This document shows, piece after piece, positions 48,632 through 60,623 of a DNA stretch of 64,000 bases. Below the pieces are notes generated by a model. It was not told where the DNA came from. It ran no database searches and worked only from the letters and a program-made list of their open reading frames with translations. A program made the position numbers and the translations under genes. Source of the stretch: Peromyscus leucopus (lineage: Eukaryota; Chordata; Mammalia; Rodentia; Cricetidae); the NCBI RefSeq assembly GCF_004664715.2, contig NC_051074.1, forward strand, positions 14,493,178 to 14,557,177, given 5' to 3'. Every line of letters starts with the position of its first letter. Position 1 is the stretch's first letter.

Positions 48632-50160
48632 AATGAGAGACAAAGGGAGTGAATCTGGATGGGAGGGATGGTAGGGAAGAACTGAGAGGAGGAGAGGGAG
48701 AGGAAACTGTAATCAGGGTACATTATGTGAAGGAAAAAAAAAACTATTTCTAGAAGAAGAAGGAGAAGAAGAAGGAGGAGGAGGAGAAGGAGGAGAAGAA
48801 GGAGAAGAAAGTTTCTTATTTGATCTGAAAATAATCCCTCCAAGAACTGAAAACCACCTAACCAAAACCCTAATACAAGGCATGTGTGGTCATCTTTTAA
48901 GTTGTTGGTTAAGTTCGTCCAAGATAATACCCAAACATTATGGATGACTGCTATTAACCTTGGTTGCCTCCTAGGGGTGGCAGATAAATCCCTAGTGCTT
49001 TAGAGGCAGGTCCCAGAACTAGAACTGATTTGAATGCCTCCTCCCTGATAAATGGCTTTCATGGCTCCAGAAAGTACCATGAATGCTTCCAAAGGAAGGA
49101 AGCAACAAATAATCTTTCCGAGATGTGATGCCTATGAACCACAACAATGATCTGCATGCCATGACAATTTAAGGTACATAGGTGGCACATATACCTTGAT
49201 GATACCCAACAGGTCTCTAATCATACTTTAAACTCACCTGACAGGAACAAAACTTTGCCTGGTACTAGAAACCTATCAAACTACTCAGAGGTAGTGAAGT
49301 CATGGATCTTGGAAGAGAACCTATAGTCACCACTTTACTAAACCCAAATAATCCCAACTACATTCTTAATATTTGTACTTATATTTATAGTCCTCACCCT
49401 TCATCAAGGAAACTTCTCCTTTTTTAACAGATAGAGACCACTACAGAAGACCATGACCAGTCAAATGTAGAGTTGTGGAGCCCAGTCCCAAATGAGTACA
49501 TCTATAAAAAAAACTCCTGCACCCAAAAAGGCTCAGGGAATATTGCAGAAGACAGGATGAGAAGATTGTAAGAATCAGAAAAATGAGGAAGCTTTCTGTG
49601 AGATTGTGTATTCTAGGAGTGTCAGGAGCTACATTCACAAAGTCGAACCAACATGACCACCTAAACATGAGCTGAAGACAACAACGATAGACATGCTATG
49701 GTGGATGGAGGAGAGCCCAGGAGGACTCAACCCTTCACAAAGAATGACAGACAACTACAATAGTGCTGAATGGGGAAGAGCATACCAATTGGTTATTCCA
49801 TTACAAACAGCCAGTCCTGAAAACATACACAGAAATAACATTAACATAGTGTAAGCAAGTTGTATAGGAAGAATATACATGAGTAGAAATAGGCAAATAT
49901 GCATGTAACAACGATCAATGAAAAAAAAAAGCCATGCATTTGAAAGAGAGCATGGAGGAATATGTCAGTGGGTTTGGAGGGAACAAAGGTAAAGAGGGAA
50001 ATGATGTTACTATATTATAATCTCAAAAATAAGAGAAATCATCAAAAATAAAAAAGCAGAACAAACTAACAAAAACCAAACCAACAAAACTAAATAAACT
50101 AAAACAGCCTAACAATTCCTCAAGAGAAACCAACAGCAGACAATATATTCCTTTAGACTT
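48632..50160 (+). mobile_element. L1 3' UTR composite
   Basis: It continues the L1 of 47260-47910 ('gagagacaaagggagtgaat', 'ctgggatgggagggatgg' style text), with a purine-rich AAG/AGG tract at 48753-48809. Further L1 3' text follows ('aggctcagggaatattgcag', 'aggatgagaagattgtaaga'). An A-rich tail is at 50040-50115. More than one insertion may be joined. Confidence 0.6.
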
Positions 50161-50164
50161 TTTT

Positions 50165-50935
50165 TACCTTTAAAATCCTCCAGAGATCTATTCAGAGGGC
50201 CTGATCCAGTTGGGGGCCCCTCAGCCTTTGGTTCATAGTTCATGTGTTTCCATTTGTTTGGCTATTTGTCCCTGTGCTTTATCCAACCTTGGTTTCAACA
50301 ATTCTCAATCATATAAACCCTCCTCTTTCTCGCTAATTGGACTCCTGGAGCTCCACCCGGGGCCTAGCCGTGGATCTCTGCATCCAGATTCCTCAGTCCT
50401 TGGATGGGGTTTCTGGCATGACTATTAGGGTGTTTGGCCATCCCATCACCAGAGTAGGTCAGTTCCGTCTGTCTCTCAACCATTGCCAGCAGTCTATTGT
50501 GGGGGTATCTTTGTGGATTTCTGTGGGCCTCTCTAGCACTTTGTTTCTTCCTTTTCTCATGTGGTTTTCATTTACCATGGTCTCCTATTCCTTGTTCTCC
50601 CTCTCTGTTCTTGATCCATTTGGCATCTCCCACTCCCACAGGCTCTCTTTCCCTCAACCCTCGCCCTTCATTGCTCCCACTAATGTCCAGGTTGTTCATG
50701 GCTGAGGCCATTTCTCCATCATTGGGTGATCCTTGTGTCTTTCTTGGGGTCCTGTTTTCCAGGTAGCCTCCTTGGTGATGTGAGTAGCAGTCCAGTCATC
50801 CTTGTTCCACCTCTAGTATCCTCCTATGAGTGAGTACATACCATATTTGTCTTTCTGAGTCTGGGTTACCTCACTCAGGATGATTTTTTTCTAGATCCAT
50901 CCATTTGCCTACAAACCTCATGATGTCTGGATCAG
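50165..50935 (-). mobile_element. L1, inverted 5' part
   Basis: Read on the minus strand, it covers the L1 ORF2 end (a frame with MRFVGKWMDLEKNHPE at about 50880-50930) and the start of the 3' UTR. It abuts a plus-strand L1 3' part at 50936. Confidence 0.75.
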
Positions 50936-51550
50936 GCCCTCTGAATAGATCTCTGAAGTATTCGAAGGCCAACTGGCCAAACATCCTAATTGTCATGGTA
51001 AAAACCCCATCCAATGACTGAGGGAACTGCATGCAGAGATCCATGGTCAGGCCCCAGGTGGAGCTCCAGGAGTCCAATTGGTGAGAAAGAGGAGGGTTTG
51101 TATGAGCGAGAATTGTTGAGACCAAGGTTGGAAAAAGCACAGGGACAAATACACAAACAAAAGGAAACACATGAACTATGAACCAATAGCTGAGGAGCCC
51201 CCAACTGGATCAGGCCCTCCAGATAAATAAGACAGTTGATTAGCTTGATCTGCTTGGGAGGCATCCAGACAGTGGGACCGGGTCCTGTACTCAGTGCATG
51301 AACTGGCAGTTTGGAACCTGGGGCTTATGCAGGGACGCTTGGCTCAGTCTGGGAGGAGGGGACTGGACCTGCCTGGACTGAGTCTACCAGGTTGAACTCA
51401 ATCCTCGGGGAAGTCTTTGTCCTGGAGGAGATGGGAATGGGGGTGGGCTGAGGGGGAAGGCGGGGGTGGGGGTGGGTGGGAGGGGGAGAACAAGGGAATC
51501 CATGGCTGATATGTAAAATTAAATTTAATAAATAAATTTAAAAAATGGGG
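50936..51550 (+). mobile_element. L1, 3' part with G-rich UTR and tail
   Basis: The 3' UTR text overlaps the minus-strand part in opposite orientation for about 240 bp, then continues to a G-rich tract (51430-51490) and an A-rich tail 'aaatttaataaataaattta'. Confidence 0.78.
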
Positions 51551-51559
51551 AAAAAATCA

Positions 51560-52486
51560 TTACACTGGCATTCCTGTTGCTTCTAAAATGTTAAAACATA
51601 ACTCTTCCCCATTATAACCAAGATCTCATACTGAAAATTTTTAAATCAAATTTCAATAATTTTCAACTTTTTCCTTCTACTTCTGAGTAACTATAAAAGC
51701 TAGGTTTGGGGGGGGGGAAATTCCTTATTCTTATAGGCATAATAAACCAGGACTGGCTGACTCACAGGTGACTTACAACAGCATCAGGAGGGAAAGTGCT
51801 TGTACACTGTAGGATTATGACACACAAAACAATAGTTTCCTCTAATGGGTAACTTAAAGATAATTAATAAGGACACTAGTAACACAGTTTGGACAGGCTT
51901 TAAGAAAACAAAGTATGCTGGATTCAAATTGAGAATAGCTTATCTAAGGACAAAAGAAAGTGGATGCCATCCGTCCCAAGAACTTTGCATCATAGAAAGC
52001 AGTATGGCGTGGGTCACTGTGTGGGACTGTGCCCAGAGACACAGCCAGCCCTTGGCTTCCCACACAGAAGGACCAGGAGCAATATTATTTAGACCTTGTT
52101 CCTATCAGCAGTCTCTTGATATTACTACCAACCAAACCTAATAAAAATCCAGAGAGCCCTTGACATAGGCCAAAGAGGAGAGACTCTTGGGCTAGAGAAA
52201 AGGGGTTAGAAGGGTAGAAAGGGAATCCAGAGGGGCAAATGAAAGACATTTTCAGAGAGCAGAAATAAGCACAGACTATAGCCTCTCATTTTGATAGAAA
52301 CATTATAAAACATGAATGAAATTATGTTCTAATTTCTGCAGGGTTTATATTAGACACACTGGTATGTTCAATTCTATATATTTAGAAGCAGGATTTGCAT
52401 CTGAACTTTTATGCATCATAAAAGACTGAGGTGCTTCAAAGTCCAGATAAATATTAGAGAAAGGATAATCTGCCCTCTCTCCCCCC

Positions 52487-52490
<4 letters not shown>
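51560..52490. other. Intron, nothing recognised
   Basis: No named element. There is a short poly-G at 51707-51716. Confidence 0.45.

Positions 52491-52491
<1 letters not shown>

Positions 52492-52533
<42 letters not shown>
52492..52533. repeat. (GT)n microsatellite
   Basis: A pure run of about 21 units. Confidence 0.95.
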
Positions 52534-52535
<2 letters not shown>

Positions 52536-55421
52536 TAAGATGTATAGATGAGTTTATGACAGGAAAAGAATTCACATTATGCTATGAGCTATGTAATACC
52601 TGAAACCCAGATGTAACACATAAAGCATGATGTGAAACCACAGCATAGAATATATTTAAGAGTTTTGATACAGGATTATAAGAATATCACCAAGAATGTT
52701 GAAAGTATGAAAAGACGAGAGATCCAAGATACAAACAAGGCAGTGATAATTGGGTATCATCAGAAACTGCAAGGTAATTTATGCTTACACTATCCCCACT
52801 TCAAAGTCCACCATGATCCAAGCAGCAGCAATAACCCCTACGCTGGAAATGCAAAATGGTTGATATTGAGGACAGGAGATACTGGATGGGATATAGCATC
52901 TCCTGGATCAGAGCTAAGCCAGTCGCTGCAACAGAAGAATCATTGTCATGGATAAAGCAGAATCAATCCAGGATGTTTCACTACCTGCCCATATAGTTTG
53001 CCAATTGGAGGCAGACACGGAATGAGCCAAATAATACCCAACTGAAACCCAAAGAAAGACACTCAGCCAATGTGAATGTGCATTAGCATAAGTAGTTTAG
53101 TATTTTATCAATAATCAGCTTAAAACGTCATACAAATCAGTTAATATTCTCAAAGGCATAAAAATGAGAATCATCCAAAAAGTAGTTAGTCTATAAAAAT
53201 TGAAAATGGAATTGTTGCAGGAAGATCTCTGCGAGTTCTAAGACAGCCTGGTATACACAGAGAGACCCTGTCTCAGAAGACTAACCAGCCCATCAAATAA
53301 TTAAAAAAAAAATCGAGCTGTGAAAAAAGGAGACAAACATTTTAAAACACAAGAAGGACTTAAATGCGGGCTGAATTGCTAAGGTAACAGAACATTGGAA
53401 TTGTCAGGGACTGTGGCAAGGACAGATGAGGAAAAACACTGTACAAAGGAGTTAATGTGTGCAGCAAATGGATCCAAAAGTTTAACTGTCCTTACAAAAC
53501 AATGCCAGTAGGACACAGACAAGAAGAGAAGGGGAAGAAAGTAGAAAAACTAATAGCAGAGAATCTATAAGTTGAAGACAGTTTTGAGTTAGGAAATATG
53601 AGTGAGCTTATGGGGCCAAACATGAAAATATATTTAAAATACATGTTCTGAAAGTCATAAGAGAAGTTAAACAAAATAATAAGGATGAAGAGAAAAATCC
53701 TTAATTTACCCAAAACAAAACTGGATTAATGACAGAAGTCATGAAAATCATATTGAACTGAAATTTCTCGCTAGCACCACTGTTAATAGGGCAATGACCC
53801 AGTTTCTTCCATGCTTTGAATCTAGAATTTTATACAAAATTGTCACTAAAAATTAAGAGGGCAATAACACCTTAAGATATATAATAAATCAATTTTTCTT
53901 TTATGTGACTTTTCCTGAAAAAGTTATTAGGCTTTTACTAAAGAAAGAAAACTAGTAAATCCTGTTAGAAGTAAAAATGATGAGGAAGAGCTTTGAAGCA
54001 TATTAAACATTAACATTATATTTTTAAAACGTGTTTAAGATTGTATAAAATGTAAATAAAACAGTTGATAAAGTAAAAATGGAACAGAAGGTGGAAGAAA
54101 ATAAATATTAGAACAAATTAGTGATGCATTAGGATCAGAGATTTGGGAGTCTAATAAGAGATGTGCATTCTCGGATAGGAATTTCAAGTGTATACGAACA
54201 ATAACAGGGAACAGAAAGCTCAAACACAGCAGTATATGCAGAGTATAAATGCTGCAATTCTAATTTTAGTTCCTTCCTGCCCAACACAAAGAAAGACCTG
54301 GCGAATTAGGCACAGATCAAAGGATGAGAATAAAAACTCTCACCACAAAATAAAACATCTAAAATTTCATCCTTTGTGGTTACATGAATACGAAGATTTG
54401 TGCTGGAAATAACATAGTATTTGATTTTTTACATTACTTGTAATCTTTTCCCACAGGTGTATGGCTTCTTTCAACCCTTAGACTTCGTCGGGCTTCTGTT
54501 TCGTTCTGGGAAATGAATGACAGCTACCTATGCTGACATGGGGGTCATTCCATCCGCTTCTGTACAGGGCACAACCCACTGTTCCCACTACTGTCTTTTC
54601 ATAACAACATTTGCTGTAGCACAACAATGCACCTTTTTATTTTCTTTTTTTTTAGAAAAATCAATCATAGCTCCCTGAAATTTTGGTACGAATTTTGTTT
54701 TCTCAAAAGCACTTTGCTTTTGTAAATAATTTGCAAGTAGCACATACCTACTAGTTAGCCAAGCCTCCTTTAATATCGACCGTTGCAATCTCAGATCCAT
54801 ATTAGTTGTAGTAGCAACAAAATGTACTAACCCCCCATGTATTAATTCATGTTTTACTCTAGTCAGTTTTCATCAGTAATAGCTTATCATCCATTCTCAG
54901 CTGCCATTGTTTGTGAGGCTGAGGTACAATGCTGCTTAAGTAACACACTATAGCCTGAAGAAACTCTGTCTCACAAAAATATAGATCTGTTTGAAGACAT
55001 TTCATTTATGAAATGTTAAAACGAGAAGACATTTTTCACTTATAATCAACAATATTGATCTTATCATTTTATGTTATGTATATTTCATATACAAATGTAG
55101 ATTTTTTTTTAAAAGGTAAAGCACAAATTTAACTCTATAAACAGCCCCAGAGCTAGTTATTTTAGTGTTTAAGGAGAAAGGAAGTCTTAGCAGGCTGCTG
55201 CAGGTGTGTTTTCAGAAGGCCATTTACCAAGTAGAAATTCCTTAATGTGTAACAAAGAGTTGATTATTTTAAGAAATATCTTTCATAAATTAAAACCATG
55301 TAACTGCCACATCAACCATATTCAAACAATCAAGATGTCCTAGAGACGAAGGGAAAGGAATTTAATTAAGACAGTGAGTGGCTGCCTTGGCGGTTGCTTA
55401 GGAACACAGGGTGCTACTCAC
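52534..55421. other. Intron, little recognised
   Basis: A B1 fragment in plus orientation is at about 53218-53290 ('gaagatctctgcgagttcta', 'agagagaccctgtctcag') and a poorer one near 54895-54985. The rest is AT-rich and unassigned. Confidence 0.45.
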
Positions 55422-55613
55422 CGGAGCCTTCAGTGAAGTTGCTGATGACAGAGCTGCCCCCAGCTGAGCTGCATCTCTTGCCTTCCCTGAACTGCTGCCT
55501 CCTTCTGGCCCACTGCTCTATGGCTTCCTCCTGGGAACCGTCACTGGCTCTTTCACCTCTTCGAGCCAATTCCTGCGATAGCTTACGGGGGTTACTGTTT
55601 TCCAAATTCTGGT
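55422..55613 (-). CDS. Pdzph1: Pdzph1 exon, charged linker
   Basis: A 192-bp exon, phase 1 at both ends, with acceptor ttttaatccag at 55614 and donor GGCTCCG|gtgagt at 55421. Joined to the large exon it continues with Asp-Gln-Asn-Leu and encodes a charged helix-prone stretch (KLSQELARRGERASDGSQ, then EEAIEQWARRRQQFREGKR) followed by a Ser/Gly-rich tail. The Glu/Arg-rich part could form a short coiled coil; this is inference. The same DNA is open on the other strand, but splice sites and phase support only the minus strand. Its role is unknown. Confidence 0.83.
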
Positions 55614-55745
55614 CTGGATTAAAATATGTTAAATATCAAAGTGAAACACCGCTCCAAGATAGAACATGAAAATAGTCTTTGAGGCGCAGAGAGAGAAAAA
55701 CTTTCATTCAGATCCTCTAGGGTCCACTTGCTAAGTTGGAGAGAG

Positions 55746-55750
<5 letters not shown>

Positions 55751-55802
<52 letters not shown>
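55751..55802. repeat. (AC)/(AT)n microsatellite
   Basis: A short acacac run, then about 21 AT units. Confidence 0.94.
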
Positions 55803-55805
<3 letters not shown>

Positions 55806-56183
55806 AATTATATTATATATATAAAGACATAGGTTTATATCATCCCAGAGTATTGCTTTCTGCCATTGCAAGCAAAGTAATTAAATAATTAGGTGACCAA
55901 TATTACCAGTAAAATATCACAATGCAATTAAACTGAAAAAATTTTTAAAAAACCTGAAGTATATAAACATAAAACATAAAATCTAGAAAGTAATTTCATT
56001 TGTTTAGAGTGGTTTAAAATTTTACTTTTTGATACTATACAAAAGGGAAGCAACATAGACTTGAAAACTTGACTTTTTATTTATTCTGCTCCTAGGAAAA
56101 ATTAGTTTTTATAATTTTGTTTTTGCTTCCATTTAGAATCTCCTCACATATTAAAATTGGTAGAATTTGCACTAAATATGCTT

Positions 56184-56185
<2 letters not shown>

Positions 56186-56231
<46 letters not shown>
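56186..56231. repeat. (AT)n microsatellite
   Basis: A pure run of about 22 units, 400 bp from the previous one. Confidence 0.95.
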
Positions 56232-56233
<2 letters not shown>

Positions 56234-56982
56234 AATTCCACCATTTATAAAGCTTTACACCTGTTCTGTTGCTCCATGTTGGTGTTCTTAGATTTGGAAA
56301 AGACACAGAGGAAATCTGGCCCAACTTCACTGTACACAACTAGAGTCACATTGGAAGAGGGGACATCACCTGAGGCATTGCCTCCATTAGACTGGACTGC
56401 AGATGTCTGCGGGGTATTTTCTTGATTAATGATTGATGTGGGAGAACTCAGCCCCCTGTAATAAGTACGACCCCTAGTTGGTCCTGGGTTGTTAAGAGGG
56501 AAGCTGAGAAAGCCATGAGTACAAGCCAGTAAGCAGGGTTCCTCCACCATCTCCACCTAAGTTGATGCATCCAGGTGTGTCTTGAGTCCCTGCCCTGATT
56601 TCCTCAGTGATTGCCTATGACATATGAGCCACACAAACCATTTACAGCCCAAGTTGGTTTTAGTCAGTACTTACTGCAGCAGTAGGGAAGCAGAAAAACC
56701 AGGACAATAATTAAATCACTTGTACTATGTTGAGCAGAGCTGTCATTTAATCTGAGTTTAAATATAGAATAGCTTCTGAGATTCAAATGTACTACTGGCA
56801 ATCCTAATATACCCCGACTCAATAGATAGTTTGAGCATGGTGTTTTTTAATCTAGGTCACAAAAATCTCTATCCACAAGTGAGCCTCTCTCCATTCCATG
56901 ATTCTCCAGGAGATGCCATTGAGCTTTTCTCTGAATCAGGCAATGTGCTGGAGCTGGGATGCAGACAAGGAAAGTTCCTGGA

Positions 56983-57178
56983 GGCTGGCAGTGGTGGTGC
57001 ACGCCTTTAATCCCAGCACTCAGGAGGCAGAGTCACGGGGATCTCTGTGAGTTCGAGGCCAGCCTGGTCTATAGAGTGAGATCCAGGACAGGCACCAAAA
57101 CTACACAGAAAAACAGGAACCCTGTCTCAAACAAACAAACAAACAAACAAAACAAACAAACAAACAAACAAACAAACA
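56983..57178 (+). mobile_element. B1 SINE, cricetid-like, with (CAAA)n tail
   Basis: 'ggctggcagtggtggtgcac', 'gcctttaatcccagcactca', 'gagttcgaggccagcctggt' and 'gatccaggacaggcaccaaa'. The tail is a (CAAA)n at 57130-57178. Near-matching flanks (gttcctggag and gtttctggag) suggest a target duplication. Confidence 0.93.
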
Positions 57179-57264
57179 GTTTCTGGAGGACCTTTGTCAA
57201 AATATCTATTCTCATTTTAGCAGAACAATGTATTAATTCATGAAACACAGAGGTTTTAACAAAT

Positions 57265-60200
57265 GTTAAAGTTTGAATGTATGTGTCCCTTGGAAATTTG
57301 TATTTTGGAAACCAAGACCTAATGTAATCATATTGAGAAGTAGAGACTTTAGCAAGTAACAAAATTTTGCCTGCTTTACTCTCATGAATAGGATAATGTC
57401 CCTTATAATTCTTGAAGAAGACTAGCTGGGCCACTTTGCCCTTCCATCTTACACAGCATACACAGCAGGAGTCAACATCTTAGTAGTAGGAAGAAGGCGC
57501 ACCACTGTATTGAATGCAATTCCTTGACTCAGACTTTTCCAGCCAGCCTTCACCTACTTGTTCTTTCAAAATGATCTCATTACTGATATTTTGATAAAGA
57601 GCTGTGTGACTGGATGGGGACCCTAAGAATGGGTGTGAAAATGGTCCCCTTAAGAGTATGGGGGATCCAGGAAGTGAAGGAGGAGAAAAGATGCAGATCT
57701 GGAGAAGCACCTCTGGAGGAAAGCACAGAGTTTCAGTGGAAACTGGGACAGGCTGGGCCTGTGCACATCAGCAGACATGTTAATAATCACATGTGTAGGA
57801 AGTCCCAGCTTCACCATAAGTCACGTTGTTGGAAGTTATCTCAGTAGTTGTTGCTTTGTACAAGAGAATGGATGTCTTCTCGTTCATATTTCCATTCCCA
57901 GCTAATGGTAAATAGCTTGGATCTCAACCTTTCTCAAATCTCTAGTTTTTGCCAGGTCTCTTAGAATCACTCATTTTTTTAGAGCTATAGGAAACTAAAC
58001 TATTGTATATACTGTATGTAAATTTTGTGTCATATTACATATAAGTCACTGTATAATTGTGAACGTGTCTATAGCATATAAGACATCACTGAATTCTTAT
58101 TGTCTGTTGTTTTCTTGGGTTGACCTGGTTTTAGTTTTATCATAAATGTTTTTATGATGTAGACTTTCTGGTTCTTGGAATAGATCTTATACATATATTT
58201 CAGATAATTTTTAGCTGAAGAAATTCTACCCCAAGAACACTAAGACTTATCTGATAAAGAACTTAGTATTTTATTCTTAGAGGGGTAAGGCTCATACCCT
58301 TTCTTTACATTGCCCCAACTCTCTTACTTCTAGACACACTCAGTCTTAGGGCAAAGTTTCTTAATTTCATGTGCATTGACAGACTTTGAGTGGGCAAATA
58401 CCAGTTTGTGCTTACAAAGACTTTTTTTTTCACCTCAGGTGAAGCAACCTAAGTCTTTCAAAGCACTTCATACCCTGAAATTTTGTGCAATCTTGGCCTG
58501 AGATGCCAAGACAATAATGTTGATAAATTATAAAAGTATTCCTAGTTCTAAGAAAATCAAAATCATGAAGACATTTATAAATTTAAATATAGTATCTGTA
58601 ACTATTTTAATTGCTGAACTCTTTTCTGTATATAAGTACATGGGTATGCGAACAAGACATTTCACAGAGCAACCTGGTATGACTTCCCTGCATTTGATCA
58701 ACAAATACTAATTGAGTCTTTATTCTAAAGGGCAGGTAATATATAATGCTGTAGAAACATAAATTATCAGAGAAGAAAAATAAACCTTCACAAAATCTAC
58801 ATTTTAGCAAAGAAAGAGAACATAAATAAACAAGTGAAATATGTAACATTGAAAGAAAAAACGTTATACATGAGAGTAAAATGTAGAAAAATGATGAACT
58901 TGGGCTGGAACAAGGACAACTCAGATTAGAGTTTTAAATTTCTGAGACGTTCTTCCTGTGATTACTACATGCTGAAGATAGCGTAAAGAGACAAGGTAAG
59001 AATGACCCTGTTGAGATATGGAGAAAGACTGGTTCAAATAGTAGAAGCAGCCCATGTGAAGGGCCTGAAGAAGCGTGATGGGGCAAGGGTCTAGAAGTTC
59101 ACACAGGTCAAAAGTGCCTGGAACTGATTTATCCAGGGGAAAAGAAGCAAAAGATTGTAGGACAGACTTTTGATGAGCCGCAGAAAGGCAGGGAACAGTG
59201 GTTGCAGTTGTTTTCCAAGTGAGGACAATTTCAGGTTATTGAGAGTAATCTCATTTGTGGTTGGATTCTTATTTGGATTTTTAATTGTATACAGTGTTGG
59301 GAGAGGCAGTATGGGGTGCAACATACTTCTGGGGATGGGAAAGGCAGTTTGTGGGAGGCATTCATCCAGATGAGCATTTATCCCCCCCAGGAGGTATAAG
59401 TGCTTGTACTATAGGTTCCCTTTCAGTTCTAAAACACTATGTATTGACACAAATCTTGGAATTTATGTGACTGGCCTGGTGTCTGGAGCTGCATGGGTCC
59501 TAGCAAGCAGTCACTGGGATGAGCAGATTTCCAATTAGGGTTTTCATACAAAGTAGGGGATTGTACAGTTTATATAATTTTTTAGAGGATTAATTTCCCA
59601 TGAATCAAATTTCACATTTTATGGCAGCACTTATGTAATAGATTATGCTTCTTGTGTTATAGTTCTACTCCTAAAATTTCAAAAACTTTGAGTAATTAGT
59701 TTTGCTCCTGCTTTAAAATTTTTCCATTAAAACCTTAGGGAGAAGTTTCTTCATTCTCAGTCTCATTTTTGAGCATATTCGGTATACTATCTGGAATGCT
59801 GGAGGCAGCTCTTACTTAGTCAAGATGTATTTTAATATATACTATGGAATAATGCTAACGTGAAGTATCCAATAATTTGGACTCATTGAGAAACACAAAG
59901 ACCTTTTATGAAGTGACCAGAACGATGTTTTGCGGTGCTAGGATTGAAACCAGACAGACAGCGTTATGTACTTAGGAAAGAGCTTCCACCTTAGCCCTTC
60001 TTGAGGTCTCAAGAGTGCCTGGGTTCTATCAGTTGTTTGAGTAAGACCAGGCAACACAAAACGGAGGTCAGAGGGCTGTGGGAGTTAAAGGTCCTACGGA
60101 AGGTTCAGTGAGGATTAGTTAAGGGTGTCTCTGCTTTTTGTCCTTTGCTTCAATGACTATTCCACATGGCCTAGAGATATGAATGACCCTGCCCATGCAA

Positions 60201-60620
60201 CCCTACAGCAAGGTTTGAGAACACATTTTATTACAAGCATATTTTTCCTATTCTTTTAAGCATGCTTACCTTGCAAGATTAGAAGAAATAGTAGATTATT
60301 TATGAGTGGCACAGGCTAATGTTTCAACAAAACTGATTTGCCAATATATGGATCTTTTAAAGAGAAAAATTTGATTTTATACTAAAGCTGCAGCTGTGGC
60401 GATTTTTCTACATACTACTTATGGGTAGAGTTGGTTCTAATGCAAAGAGACAGGCTGCTAGATATAGTCTTGTTCATTTTTGTCTAAGTCTGAAATACTC
60501 AACACATCTTGCCAAAAAGGAGAAAAAAAATCCCAAGCAGTGAAAAGTACTTAACCCAAGACTGTTCAAGGCTCACACACATAACAATAATAAAAGCTTA
60601 AAACTCTGTTTAACCCTCTG
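57265..60620. other. Intron next to the large exon, little recognised
   Basis: An old mammalian repeat (MLT/MER type) may lie at 57265-57560. Text near 58690-59110 ('aacaaatactaattgagtct', '...aagaatgaccctgttgagat') resembles L2-like DNA. Both are weak. Confidence 0.4.
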
Positions 60621-60623
60621 TAC

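Noticed and set aside
50210..51264. Several frames of 70-120 residues on both strands
   Set aside because: They lie in the inverted L1; apart from the short ORF2 end they are UTR sequence.
52632..52955. 107-residue plus-strand frame
   Set aside because: No motif, no splice support and low complexity; chance length is plausible in this window.
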